A stretch of DNA of 38,557 nt from Candidatus Acetothermia bacterium (GTDB lineage Bacteria; Bipolaricaulota; Bipolaricaulia; RBG-16-55-9; DRXL01), in NCBI GenBank assembly GCA_028275205.1, contig JAPWVB010000001.1, positions 1-38,557 on the forward strand. The letters run 5' to 3'. Below the pieces are notes generated by a model. That model worked only from the letters and a program-made list of their open reading frames with translations, made no database searches and was not told the origin of the DNA. Shown here in pieces: positions 1-8,085 of this stretch (position 1 is the first letter of the stretch; each line of letters starts with the position of its first letter). The translations under genes were made by a program, and so were the position numbers.

Positions 1-34
1 TCTGGTGGTTCAAGCGTCGCGGATGGTTCGAAAC

Positions 35-658
35 TTAAGATTTCGTGACGATCACCCACAAGCCATCGCCAGCCCTGCCACGCTCGACTCTCCCAAAGCG
101 TTGCGCTACAGCGAGCCAGCGCCGCAGCACCACGTGTGGCACCCGCGCCCCCGAGGTGAACGCGAGCAGCATTTGCCCTCCTGGGCGCAGGACGCGCGCC
201 ATCTCCCCCAAGTGCGGCGGCCCGTTGTGCAGCGTCACGAGATCAAAGCTCCCATCGGCGAAGGGCAGTCGCGCAGTATCCGCCTGGAGAAACTCGATCT
301 GAGGGCAGCGCGCTCGCGCTTGGGCAAGCATCGCTTCTGAGAGATCAGTGGCGACGATCTGCGCATCGGGAAAGAGCTCGTGCACTCTTTGGGCGACGAA
401 GCCCGTCCCGGTGTTGACATCGAGAATTCTTGTGGGCTGCACCGACAGAGCTTTGAGCCCCGCTTCGAGCGCTTGGGCGTAGCGCTCCCCCTCTAGCTCT
501 ATAACGCCTTGGTCATAGTGCTGCGCTTGACGACGATAGTGCCACGTGTTCAAGCGCTCATACCACCTCGGAAACCCACGAGAGAAGAGAAAGCTCATCA
601 CGATATACGAGAAGTCAACAAGCGGACTGAAGACTTGCTGCTGGAGAAAGCGCTTCAT
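35..658 (-). CDS. class I SAM-dependent methyltransferase
   Basis: A 207-aa protein with a Rossmann methyltransferase core. Motif I reads ILDVNTGTGFVAQ (around residues 77-89), followed by the acidic VATDLSEAML strand and a LPFADGSFDLVTLHNG post-I/motif II region, then MARVLRPGGQMLLAF, all typical of the Methyltransf_11/UbiE-like group. In motif I the usual D-x-G-x-G-x-G has Asn-Thr in place of the first glycine step (DVNTGTG), a mild deviation. The first 45 or so residues carry a hydrophobic, aromatic stretch (VDFSYIVMSFLF) that may associate with the membrane. The substrate cannot be read from the sequence. It is the last gene of a minus-strand group pyrE-cutA-methyltransferase, starting 12 nt after the cutA stop codon. 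Nothing is coded in bases 1-34. Confidence 0.8.
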   Translation of the reverse strand: MKRFLQQQVFSPLVDFSYIVMSFLFSRGFPRWYERLNTWHYRRQAQHYDQGVIELEGERYAQALEAGLKALSVQPTRILDVNTGTGFVAQRVHELFPDAQIVATDLSEAMLAQARARCPQIEFLQADTARLPFADGSFDLVTLHNGPPHLGEMARVLRPGGQMLLAFTSGARVPHVVLRRWLAVAQRFGRVERGRAGDGLWVIVTKS

Positions 659-670
659 TCAATTCCTCTA

Positions 671-1003
671 CTATCTTTCACGAGCCCCAGCAATCTGCTC
701 CCGCAACCACTCAAGATAGTCCTCGCTCCCCTCGGTGATAGGGATAGCTAAGATCTCCGGGACTTTATAGGGGTGCATCGCTATGATCGTCCTCTCGATA
801 GCGTCAAAGAGAGCTCTTTCCGTCTTGGCAATACAAAGCCATTCTTCAGATCTCTCGATCTTCCCTTGCCACCAATAAAAACTCGTCATCGGCCCCACGA
901 CCTGGACACACCCGGCAAGATGGCGCTGCACAAGCTCGAGAGCAATGCGCTCGCCTTCTTCTTTCGTTGGAACTGTGGTGACGATCTGCACGTACTCTCT
1001 CAT
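671..1003 (-). CDS. cutA: CutA1 family divalent-cation tolerance protein
   Basis: A 110-aa protein, the usual CutA1 length. It shows the family pattern: an N-terminal VQIVTTVPTKEEGERIA strand-helix, the hallmark LAGCVQVVGPMTSFYWWQGKIE, EEWLCIAKTERALF, and a C-terminal HPYKVPEILAIPI segment. CutA1 proteins are small, very stable cytoplasmic trimers that bind divalent metals such as copper. Their exact role is unsettled, and the metal-tolerance name comes from E. coli genetics. The gene starts 8 nt after the pyrE stop, so it is probably co-transcribed from the pyrE promoter. Confidence 0.93.
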   Translation of the reverse strand: MREYVQIVTTVPTKEEGERIALELVQRHLAGCVQVVGPMTSFYWWQGKIERSEEWLCIAKTERALFDAIERTIIAMHPYKVPEILAIPITEGSEDYLEWLREQIAGARER

Positions 1004-1011
1004 ACTAGCTC

Positions 1012-1641
1012 TTACGCTGCAAGCTCCATGAGAAATCTCACGACGACGGCGATTTCGTCATCAGTCAGGGTCCTTTCAGCGCGCGCGACGCTCAGCACAT
1101 CGTCCCAGGTGACGAGCGAGTAGAGCTCGATCCCGTGCTCTCTGAGCGTATCCCGCGCGCGGTGCAGCCCCGCTTCGTGCGAAAAATACTCAAAGACGCA
1201 GAGACAGTGATGCACCGTGCCCCCGGCGGATTCGATCCCACGTTGAAAGTTGAGCTTGCTCCCCCCATCAGTAACCAAGTCTTCGACGAGCAAGACGCGC
1301 TGGCCTGGCTCTAGAACGCCCTCGATCTGGGAAGACTTTCCGTAGTCCTTGGGCTCTTTGCGCACATAGATCATGGGCTTGTTGAGCTTCTCCGCCAAGA
1401 GTGCCGCATAGGCAATCCCGGCGGTCTCCCCACCGGCGATCACGTCAATTTGGGAGAGCCCGATGCGCTCTTGCGCAATCTTTGCGAACGATTCGGTAAT
1501 CTCTGCGCGGATCTGCGGGAACGAGATGAGCCGTCGCACGTCCACGTAGACCGGCGAGAGCCGCCCCGACGTCAGCCGGAACGGCTCCTGTGGGCGGATC
1601 TGCACCGAGCGAGTCTGCAAGAGCTGCTGCGCTAGGTTCAT
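1012..1641 (-). CDS. pyrE: orotate phosphoribosyltransferase
   Basis: PyrE joins orotate and PRPP to give OMP, the fifth step of UMP synthesis, in the cytoplasm. The PRPP-binding motif is clear (VLLVEDLVTDGGS), as are the substrate region FRLTSGRLSPVYVDVRRLISFP and the flexible-loop segment YVRKEPKDYGKSSQIEG. I place the start at the ATG whose A is 1641 (MNLAQQLL, 209 aa). The frame is open up to 1680, but that extension runs through a good promoter (-35 at 1675-1680, -10 at 1651-1656), so the upstream codons would not be in the mRNA. Only 9 nt separate the -10 box from this ATG, so the transcript should be leaderless or nearly so. It heads a group with cutA and a methyltransferase gene. The other pyr genes of the window (pyrC, pyrD) lie about 13 kb away. 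Confidence 0.95.
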   Translation of the reverse strand: MNLAQQLLQTRSVQIRPQEPFRLTSGRLSPVYVDVRRLISFPQIRAEITESFAKIAQERIGLSQIDVIAGGETAGIAYAALLAEKLNKPMIYVRKEPKDYGKSSQIEGVLEPGQRVLLVEDLVTDGGSKLNFQRGIESAGGTVHHCLCVFEYFSHEAGLHRARDTLREHGIELYSLVTWDDVLSVARAERTLTDDEIAVVVRFLMELAA

Positions 1642-1650
1642 GCCGGGAGT

Positions 1651-1680
1651 ATCATACTCAGTTTGAGAGAGGGCGGTCAA
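1651..1680 (-). promoter_or_regulatory. pyrE promoter, leaderless type
   Basis: On the minus strand TTGACC (1680-1675) is followed by an 18-bp spacer and TATGAT (1656-1651), a good sigma-70-type promoter. The -10 hexamer ends 9 nt before the pyrE ATG, so initiation about 7 nt downstream leaves a leader of roughly 2-3 nt. No Shine-Dalgarno sequence fits in that space. Confidence 0.7.
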
Positions 1681-1689
1681 GGGGGCGGT

Positions 1690-1720
1690 TTGCCTTGGAG
1701 GAGGGATGTCGTGCTATAAT
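1690..1720 (+). promoter_or_regulatory. promoter of the penicillin acylase-like gene
   Basis: A perfect TATAAT at 1715-1720 is preceded by TGC, giving an extended -10 (TGnTATAAT). A weak TTGCCT at 1690-1695 lies 19 bp upstream. Transcription would start near 1727 and leave a leader of about 25 nt carrying the strong Shine-Dalgarno GGAGGGAGG at 1739-1747. It is back to back with the pyrE promoter. Confidence 0.7.
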
Positions 1721-1752
1721 AAGCCACCCAAAACGTTTGGAGGGAGGTTGCT

Positions 1753-4599
1753 ATGCGCAAGCTTGCCGTCGTTGTGTTGGTCATCGGAATCGTTGCGGCC
1801 CTCTCTATGGGGCCGCTGGCCCAGACCGTTCAGAAGCTCGACCCCGTCGTGATCCCCGGGTTGAGCGCCCCGGTCACGGTCGTCCAAGACAAGTACGGTA
1901 TCCCCCACGTCTTCGCGCAGAACGCTCTCGACTTATATCGAGTCGTGGGCTGGCTCCACGCGCGCGACCGGCTCTGGCAGATGGACAATCTCCGTCGCAC
2001 GGCCAACGGCACATTAGCAGAACTGCTCGGCCCGCGAGCGCTCTCCCAGGACGTCACCCTGAGAACCCTGGGCATCCGACGCGCCGCAGAATTGAGCGAA
2101 AAGAATCTCACCCCGGAGATCCGCGCCGAATTAGAAGCATACGCCGCGGGCGTCAACGCGTACATCCAGAAGATCAACGAGACCGGCCAGCTTCCCCCAG
2201 AATACAAAGAGATCGAGATCACCAAAGTCGCTCCGTGGACTCTGCTCGATACATTGGCGATGGGGAAACTCTTGACGTTCGATCTCTCGTTTGACATAGA
2301 CGCGTCCAACGTGCTCACGTACTTTAAGTATCGCGAAGTGGGCAGCCAGAAGGGCTTCAACGGGCACGCGCTCTTCTTTGAAGATCTCTTTCGGTCAGCG
2401 CCCTCTGATCCCGCGACGATTATGGGCAGCGCCGGGGGGAGATTAGAGTCTACTGGGTCTTGGGAGTCAGAGCTGCCGGAACTCTCTCCAACGGTGCTGG
2501 AGATGCTCGCGGGCTTCGTCGAGCGCCTGCGAGAGATCGAATTCTTTGCGCCGATCTTCCGCCGTGCCGAACTGATGGAGACCGGCAGCAATTGGTGGAT
2601 TATCGGCCCGAATCTCTCTGCCAGTGGGTATGCACTCTTGGCTAACGATCCCCACTTGGGCTTGGACATGCCCGGCGTCTGGTACGCGATGCACCAAAAA
2701 TCTGCCGACGGCATCAATGTGGTTGGTACGTGCTTCCCTGGCATCCCCTACGTGATCTTGGGGCACAACGACAGAATCGCCTGGGGAGCGACGGTCAATC
2801 CGCTCGACGAGACCGACATGTACCAGGAGGCCGTGGTCGAACAAGGCGGAAAACTTTTCAGCAACTATCAGGGAAAGCTCGAGCCCCTCGTCGCTATCGA
2901 AGAGTCGTACAAAGTCAACAAAGTGGGCGACGGCCAGCCCGATAATTTCGAAGACGCACCCAAGACCACAACATATATCATCCCGCGCCACGGCCCCGTA
3001 GCAAGCCTCGATCTCAAGAGCGGCCAAGCCGTCACGATCCAGTACACGGGGTTCTATGCCACCCAAGAGATCAAGACGTTTCGGCTGTGGAACCGCGCCC
3101 AAAATCTTGAGCAGTTTGCCGACGGGGTGAAGTACTTTGACGTAGGCTCCCAAGATTGGGGCTACGCTGACGTTGATGGGAACATCGCGTACTTTACGGG
3201 CGCCGAAGCCCCGTTGCGCGAGGATTTGGAGCGCGGTGCGGTCTCCATGGGGCTGCCGCCGTTCTTCGTGCGCGACGGCACAGGTTCTGGCGGCCACGAG
3301 TGGGTGGCACTCCAGGGCGAGCGCGAGGAGGGCCACTCGATCCCCTTCGCTATCCTGCCCATGAGCGAGATGCCCCAGACGATCAATCCGCCGTCGGGGT
3401 TCATCGTGAGCGCCAATAATGACCCCGTCGGTGTCACCGTAGACAACGACCCGCTCAACCAGAAGCGCCCAGGGAGCAACGCGATCTATTACTTAGATTG
3501 GAACTACGACATCGGCTTTCGCGCCGGGCGCATCACTGAGCTGATCAAACAGAAAGCCGCCAGGGGCGAGCAGTTCTCTATTGAAGACATGATGAAGATT
3601 CAGTCGGACACGGTCTCGCTCATCGCGCGGCGGCTGACGCCCTTTGTGCTTGGCGCTCTGAAGAACGCGCAAGCTGCGGATGCCGCCGATGAACTGAAAG
3701 AGCTCTTAAAAGACCCTCGGATCGCTGAAGCTGTCGGGCAATATTTGGCAAAGTGGAGCTTCGCCACGCCCACGGGCATTCTTGAGGGCTTCGACGCGGA
3801 CGACTCCGTCAGCTCCGACGGCAAGAGCTTCACGCTCAACACCCCATCCGAAGCCGAGATCACCGACAGCGTCGCCACGACGATCTTCAACGTCTGGCTC
3901 AGTGTGCTGATCCAGCGCGTCATTGACGACACACTAGATCGTCTCGACAAGACGATGCCCAAGCCCGGCGGGTTCTTCGCGGTGAAGGCGATCATCAATC
4001 TCTTAGAGAAATTCCCGAAGAAGAAAGGCAAGGGCGAGTCGGACGTAGAGTTCTTCGATGTGCCCGATCTCTTCTTGTCCCCAGAAGAAGAGCGCGACTG
4101 GCTGATCTTAAAGAGCCTCCAAGAGGCCCTCGATCTCCTCAAGGGCGACGCGTTCGCAAGAGCGTTCAACAAGTCCGAGAAGCTCTCGGACTATCGCTGG
4201 GGGAAGATCCATCGCATTATCTTCAGAAATGCGCTGCACCCGCAGACGAACAAATTCAGCATCCCGCCGGCAGTCTACTCCCAGCCCGAATACGCCGACG
4301 GGCTCCCCGTAGACGGGACGCTCGCAGCTGTAGACGTGGCGAACTATAACGTCAAGGGCACCAAGGCCGAAGATTTCATGTTCAGTCGCGGGCCGTCGCA
4401 AAGACACGTCGTCGAGCTCAACCCCAACGGCATCAGGGCGTGGAACGCGCTGCCTACCGGCCAGAGCGGTGTCGTGAACACGCCGCACTTTGGAGATCTG
4501 TTGGGGTTCTGGCTCGTCAACGACTACTACCCGGTGCTCTTCACCAATGAAGAGATCAGAGCGAACGCGGAGTCCGAGCAGGAGTTTCGCGGGAGCTGA
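1753..4599 (+). CDS. exported penicillin acylase family (Ntn-hydrolase) protein
   Basis: A 948-aa member of the penicillin amidase/acylase family (peptidase S45), which hydrolyses amide bonds of acylated small molecules such as beta-lactam side chains or acyl-homoserine lactones. Residues 1-24 form a signal peptide (MRKL then a hydrophobic stretch, ending near PLAQ), so it works outside the cytoplasm. The alpha-chain signature is present (VVQDKYGIPHVFA, GWLHARDRLWQMD). The expected autocatalytic nucleophile is Ser279 in TGSNWWIIG, which would become the N-terminus of the beta chain after processing. Downstream come NDPHLGL, GIPYVILGHNDRIAWG and the C-terminal GPSQRHVVEL and LPTGQSG segments typical of the family. 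It has its own extended -10 promoter, a strong ribosome site and an intrinsic terminator, so it is a single-gene unit. The natural substrate is unknown. Confidence 0.9.
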   Translation: MRKLAVVVLVIGIVAALSMGPLAQTVQKLDPVVIPGLSAPVTVVQDKYGIPHVFAQNALDLYRVVGWLHARDRLWQMDNLRRTANGTLAELLGPRALSQDVTLRTLGIRRAAELSEKNLTPEIRAELEAYAAGVNAYIQKINETGQLPPEYKEIEITKVAPWTLLDTLAMGKLLTFDLSFDIDASNVLTYFKYREVGSQKGFNGHALFFEDLFRSAPSDPATIMGSAGGRLESTGSWESELPELSPTVLEMLAGFVERLREIEFFAPIFRRAELMETGSNWWIIGPNLSASGYALLANDPHLGLDMPGVWYAMHQKSADGINVVGTCFPGIPYVILGHNDRIAWGATVNPLDETDMYQEAVVEQGGKLFSNYQGKLEPLVAIEESYKVNKVGDGQPDNFEDAPKTTTYIIPRHGPVASLDLKSGQAVTIQYTGFYATQEIKTFRLWNRAQNLEQFADGVKYFDVGSQDWGYADVDGNIAYFTGAEAPLREDLERGAVSMGLPPFFVRDGTGSGGHEWVALQGEREEGHSIPFAILPMSEMPQTINPPSGFIVSANNDPVGVTVDNDPLNQKRPGSNAIYYLDWNYDIGFRAGRITELIKQKAARGEQFSIEDMMKIQSDTVSLIARRLTPFVLGALKNAQAADAADELKELLKDPRIAEAVGQYLAKWSFATPTGILEGFDADDSVSSDGKSFTLNTPSEAEITDSVATTIFNVWLSVLIQRVIDDTLDRLDKTMPKPGGFFAVKAIINLLEKFPKKKGKGESDVEFFDVPDLFLSPEEERDWLILKSLQEALDLLKGDAFARAFNKSEKLSDYRWGKIHRIIFRNALHPQTNKFSIPPAVYSQPEYADGLPVDGTLAAVDVANYNVKGTKAEDFMFSRGPSQRHVVELNPNGIRAWNALPTGQSGVVNTPHFGDLLGFWLVNDYYPVLFTNEEIRANAESEQEFRGS

Positions 4600-4620
4600 G
4601 CTTGCTGAGTCGGCGACTTC

Positions 4621-4655
4621 AGTAGGGGCGACCGGCTGGTCGCCCCTACTTTTTT
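4621..4655 (+). terminator. intrinsic terminator after the acylase gene
   Basis: A perfect 13-bp stem (4621-4633 with 4638-4650) with loop GGCT, directly followed by a run of T to 4655. The stem contains GTAGGGGCG, a string found again in the palindrome at 9394-9479, so the terminator looks like a member of a palindromic repeat family. Confidence 0.9.
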
Positions 4656-4690
4656 AGAGCGCCAGAAACGCACACGCCTCGTCCATAGTA

Positions 4691-4696
4691 TATAAT
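4691..4696 (+). promoter_or_regulatory. -10 box of the SARP/BTAD regulator gene
   Basis: A perfect TATAAT lies 26 nt before the ATG at 4723, with a GGAGGG ribosome site between. No convincing -35 hexamer is visible at 16-18 bp upstream, so the promoter may be weak or need an activator. Confidence 0.55.
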
Positions 4697-4722
4697 TAAG
4701 TTTACGCGGAGGGCGAGGCTGC

Positions 4723-7700
4723 ATGGCGCGCGTGGAGATCAAGCTCTTCGGAGAGGTCGAGGTCTCTTGGGAAGGAGAACCGCTCTCATTCCCCACCCAG
4801 AAGGCCACAGAGTTGTTCGCGTATCTTGTGGTGCACTGTGGGCACGCGCACCCGCGCGCTTCTCTCGCTGCGCTGCTCTGGCCAGAGTCCGACGAAGAGA
4901 AGGCCAGGGCCAATCTTCGCCAGACGCTCGCGCGGCTGCGCAGAACACCCGCCGGAACAGAATGCTTGCACTTCTCCGGGGGCGCCGTGCAGTTCCGCGC
5001 CGACGACTGCTGGTGCGACGTGCTGGAGTTTGAGCGAGCCCTCAGTCAGTCTGCCGCAAGGCCGACCGTCGAGGCCCTCGAAGCTGCGGCGGCACTCTAT
5101 CGTGGCCCGTTTCTCGCGGGTTTTTACGAAGACTGGGTGGTCATCGAGCAGGAGCGCCTGCGGACGCTCTACGTAGAAGCTTTAGAGCAGTTGGCAGATC
5201 TTTATACAGAGCAACGCGCTCATAGGCAAGCCATCGCTACGTGGCGCAGGGTGCTTCAAGAGATCTCCTGGCACGAGCAGGCGCACCGCGAGCTGATGAC
5301 GCTCTACGCCCTCAGCGGCGACCGCGCCGCGGCCCTCCACCAGTACGACGAGTACGTCCGAGTTCTGCAGAACGAACTGGACGCCAAGCCCCTGCCGGAG
5401 ATGCGCGCCCTCTACGAGCGCCTGGTGCGCGGCGCGCCCATAGTCTCTCCAACGGTGATCGAGCTTGCCCCCGCCGTGCCCTTCGTAGGACGGGAGCGCG
5501 AACTCAACACCCTGAAAGCGCTCTGGCAAAACGTCCAGCGCGGCCAAGGGCAAGCAATCTTCATCGGCGGCGAGGTCGGCGTGGGCAAGACGACATTCGT
5601 GCAGAAGTTCATTCGGGAAGGGGGCCAGGGGGGTAGGTCCCTGCAAGGGGCTGCCTATGCTTCCAATAGCGCACTGCCCTATCAGCCTCTGCTTCAAGCC
5701 GTCCGCGCCGTGCTGAAGAGCCTTCCCACTCAGACGCTCGCCCAACTGCCCGCCCTCTGGAGAGGCGAGCTGGCTCAGTTCGTCCCGGAACTCCAAGAGA
5801 AATTCCCCGATCTTGCGCCCAATCCCCAGCTGCCCCCTGCCCAGGGCAAGGCCCGCTGGTTCGCCGCCCTCACCGGGTTCTTCGAGCTTCTTGCCCGCGA
5901 ACGCCCACTGATTCTCTTCTTCGACGATCTGCAGTGGGCCGACGACGCGACGCTGGAATATCTGGGCCATCTTGTAGGGGTGAAGAATGCTTCGCCCTTG
6001 CTGGTGATCGGGGCCTATCGCAGCGAAGACGCACTCGAAGGGAGTCGTCTGCGAGCGTGGCTCGATACACTCGGGCCGGGGAGAGCGTACCACCCTCTGA
6101 CTCTCCAACCGCTCTCACGAGAGGAGACGCATCTCTTGCTCGAGCAGTGGCTGGGTGCGATGGCACGGGAGGCCGTGCCCGTGCTGTATGACGAAACCGC
6201 CGGCAATCCGCTTTTCGTGCGTGAGCTCGCTCACTCGCTCATACGCGGTGGGGCACTGAGCCGAGACGACACCGAAAAGTGGCACCTGACCGTTGCGGAG
6301 ATCAGCTCAGCACACCTGCCGGAGAGCCTGCGCGAGCTCATTCGCGCTTCGCTGCGACGGGCGCCGGAGCGAGCACAGAGACTCTTGGAGCCCCTAGCCG
6401 TGATCAGACGGGCCTGCGAGCTGCCGGTCTTGCGCGAGCTGCTGCCCCAGTCTCCAGAGCGACTGCTCGATCAGTTGGAAGAACTACGCAAAGTTGGGCT
6501 GATCGTCGAGCAGGAGGGGCGCTATCAGTTCCATCACGAGCTGGCCCGACAGATAGTCTACGAAAGCTTGAGCACCGACAGAAAGAAGCTCTGGCACAAG
6601 AAAATCGGGCAGGCGCTCGAAGTGTTGTACCCAGAAAGCTCGGACGAATTGTCCGGAGAACTCGCCGAGCACTTTGAGCGAGCGCAGCTGCGGGAGAAAG
6701 CCATCGCGTATGCGATGCGGGCTGGCGCGCGCGCCGCGCGATCTTACGCCTACGGCGCCGCGCAGAGATTCTACGCCAAGGCCATCGAGCTCTTCGATGC
6801 TCTCGAGAGAGAGAGAACGCTCTCTGCACAGTGGCAGCGCACGCGCTTAGAACTGTATCGGCGCTATCTCAGCCGTGAGGTCTTCCCGACCATCTATGAT
6901 CTCCGAAATTCTTCTGAACAGATACAGAATGTGATCGCCCAGATGATCGCTACCGCTCAGAAGCTCAACGACCTTGAGGCGCTCTGTGAGGCCCATCAGC
7001 ATCGAGCGAGGGTGGAGCTCGCCTGGGGACGGCTCCAGGAGGCTCAAGAGTCTATGCAGCGCGCTCTGAGCGTCGCGCGCCGGACTCAGCATCCCGCCGT
7101 GATCGCCGACGCCTTACAGGGGGTGGCGAGCCTGCGCGCCCGCTGCGGCGAGTATCAGCAAGCCGTGCAAGACTTCCAACGCTACGTGGACGCGCTGATT
7201 CCCCTCGGCGATGCGCGTCGTCTGGGGTACGCGCTGAACGATCTGGCTTTGGTCCAGCGGGCGTGCGGGGAGTTTGCACAAGCGCAGCAGAGCCTCGCCA
7301 GGGCCGACGAGCAATTCCGCCAGATGAGCGATCTGTGGGGCCAAGCAGCGGTCTCGGACAACATGGGATGCATTCTGAGGGACCTTGGGCGCTACGCAGA
7401 AGCGCAAAGCTATCTGGAGCGCGCCCTGGAGCTGAACCGTGCCACAGGGGATCAGCGCGGGATTGGGTGCAGCTTAGTAGATCTGGGGGTCTTGCGCAAC
7501 GACCAGGGGGATTATACCGGAGCGTTAGAGTATCTCGATCGTGTGGTAGAGCTCCTAGACCAGCCGGGGATGAAGGGGCTGGCGATCGAGGCGTTTTCGG
7601 AGAAGGCGCGGGCGCATCTGGGCCGCGGGGAGATAGGGCTCGCGCGGGAGTGCTCGACGCGGGCGATGGAGCTCTTAGAGGCGCACGGGGGCGTGATCGA

Positions 7701-7905
7701 GCAGCCCTATAGATTCTATTTCACGCACGCGCGGGTCTTGGAGCAGAGCGGCCAGGGCGACGCCGCGCGGCATTATCTAGAGCGCGCCTGGGCGCAGTTG
7801 CAGCGAGTTGCCCAGCAAATTCCCGACGAGAACTTAAGAGAGCATTTTCTTAAGGGCGTTCCCACCAATCGGCAGATCGCCCAGGCGTGGGCGGCTGCGC
7901 AATAG
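4723..7905 (+). CDS. SARP/BTAD-type transcriptional regulator with AAA ATPase and TPR domains
   Basis: A 1060-aa regulator laid out like AfsR and related large SARP/LAL proteins. Residues 1-95 form a winged-helix DNA-binding domain of OmpR type (KLFGEVEVSWEGEPLSF..., AALLWPESDEEKARANLRQTLARLR). Residues 115-240 are a bacterial transcriptional activation (BTAD) domain (YRGPFLAGFYEDWV, HEQAHRELMTLYALSGDRAAALHQYDEY). Residues 255-480 are an AAA_16 ATPase (PFVGRERELNTL; Walker A GEVGVGKTTF near 284-293; Walker B LILFFDDLQWADD near 396-408). The rest is helical with TPR-like repeats, clearest around 840-960. Such proteins activate promoters through direct repeats overlapping the -35 region and are gated by ATP and a signal. 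The next genes downstream encode secreted proteins, and a repeat pattern of the SARP kind lies at 8046-8067, so those genes are the obvious candidate targets. The signal is unknown. Confidence 0.9.
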   Translation: MARVEIKLFGEVEVSWEGEPLSFPTQKATELFAYLVVHCGHAHPRASLAALLWPESDEEKARANLRQTLARLRRTPAGTECLHFSGGAVQFRADDCWCDVLEFERALSQSAARPTVEALEAAAALYRGPFLAGFYEDWVVIEQERLRTLYVEALEQLADLYTEQRAHRQAIATWRRVLQEISWHEQAHRELMTLYALSGDRAAALHQYDEYVRVLQNELDAKPLPEMRALYERLVRGAPIVSPTVIELAPAVPFVGRERELNTLKALWQNVQRGQGQAIFIGGEVGVGKTTFVQKFIREGGQGGRSLQGAAYASNSALPYQPLLQAVRAVLKSLPTQTLAQLPALWRGELAQFVPELQEKFPDLAPNPQLPPAQGKARWFAALTGFFELLARERPLILFFDDLQWADDATLEYLGHLVGVKNASPLLVIGAYRSEDALEGSRLRAWLDTLGPGRAYHPLTLQPLSREETHLLLEQWLGAMAREAVPVLYDETAGNPLFVRELAHSLIRGGALSRDDTEKWHLTVAEISSAHLPESLRELIRASLRRAPERAQRLLEPLAVIRRACELPVLRELLPQSPERLLDQLEELRKVGLIVEQEGRYQFHHELARQIVYESLSTDRKKLWHKKIGQALEVLYPESSDELSGELAEHFERAQLREKAIAYAMRAGARAARSYAYGAAQRFYAKAIELFDALERERTLSAQWQRTRLELYRRYLSREVFPTIYDLRNSSEQIQNVIAQMIATAQKLNDLEALCEAHQHRARVELAWGRLQEAQESMQRALSVARRTQHPAVIADALQGVASLRARCGEYQQAVQDFQRYVDALIPLGDARRLGYALNDLALVQRACGEFAQAQQSLARADEQFRQMSDLWGQAAVSDNMGCILRDLGRYAEAQSYLERALELNRATGDQRGIGCSLVDLGVLRNDQGDYTGALEYLDRVVELLDQPGMKGLAIEAFSEKARAHLGRGEIGLARECSTRAMELLEAHGGVIEQPYRFYFTHARVLEQSGQGDAARHYLERAWAQLQRVAQQIPDENLREHFLKGVPTNRQIAQAWAAAQ

Positions 7906-7907
7906 AG

Positions 7908-8003
7908 AAGGAGAGGCTTGCCGCGCTGTCGGGCAATCTCCACTAAGAGCTGGTACTGCTCCTCGCTGAGCATGGCCTGCACTCGCCGTGTAGAGGATAC
8001 TAT
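7908..8003 (-). pseudogene. possible remnant of a ribbon-helix-helix antitoxin-like gene
   Basis: On the minus strand about 30 codons read like the start of a small ribbon-helix-helix protein (VQAMLSEEQYQLLVEIA, then RQRGKPL). GTG at 7982 or ATG at 7973 could be the start. The likeness stops at about 7911, exactly where the regulator gene ends (stop at 7903-7905). Beyond that the frame only reads the antisense of the regulator. This could be a fragment left by a deletion or rearrangement. The similarity is by eye and short, so chance is quite possible. Confidence 0.3.
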
Positions 8004-8045
8004 GGCAAATTGATGGCGATTTTCCTGATTCCAATGGGCTTTTCG

Positions 8046-8081
8046 TTTTGTCACGCTTTTGTCACGCTCGGTCTTTATGAT
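8046..8081 (+). promoter_or_regulatory. candidate SARP-type promoter: tandem 11-bp repeats plus -10 box
   Basis: TTTTGTCACGC occurs twice in exact tandem (8046-8056 and 8057-8067), followed after 8 bp by TATGAT at 8076-8081. There is no good -35 hexamer at the normal spacing. SARP regulators such as ActII-ORF4 and AfsR are known to bind direct repeats with 11-bp period whose last copy lies 8 bp from the -10 box, which is the geometry seen here. The gene just upstream encodes a SARP/BTAD regulator and the genes downstream encode secreted proteins. Transcription from here would give an untranslated leader of about 200 nt containing the hairpin element at 8086-8222. Confidence 0.5.
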
Positions 8082-8085
8082 AGAC

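Noticed and set aside
1642..1680. Longer pyrE starting at 1680
   Set aside because: The extra codons read through its own -35 and -10 boxes.
5182..6108. Long minus-strand frame antisense to the regulator
   Set aside because: No recognisable protein; GC-rich antisense shadow of a clearly coding gene.
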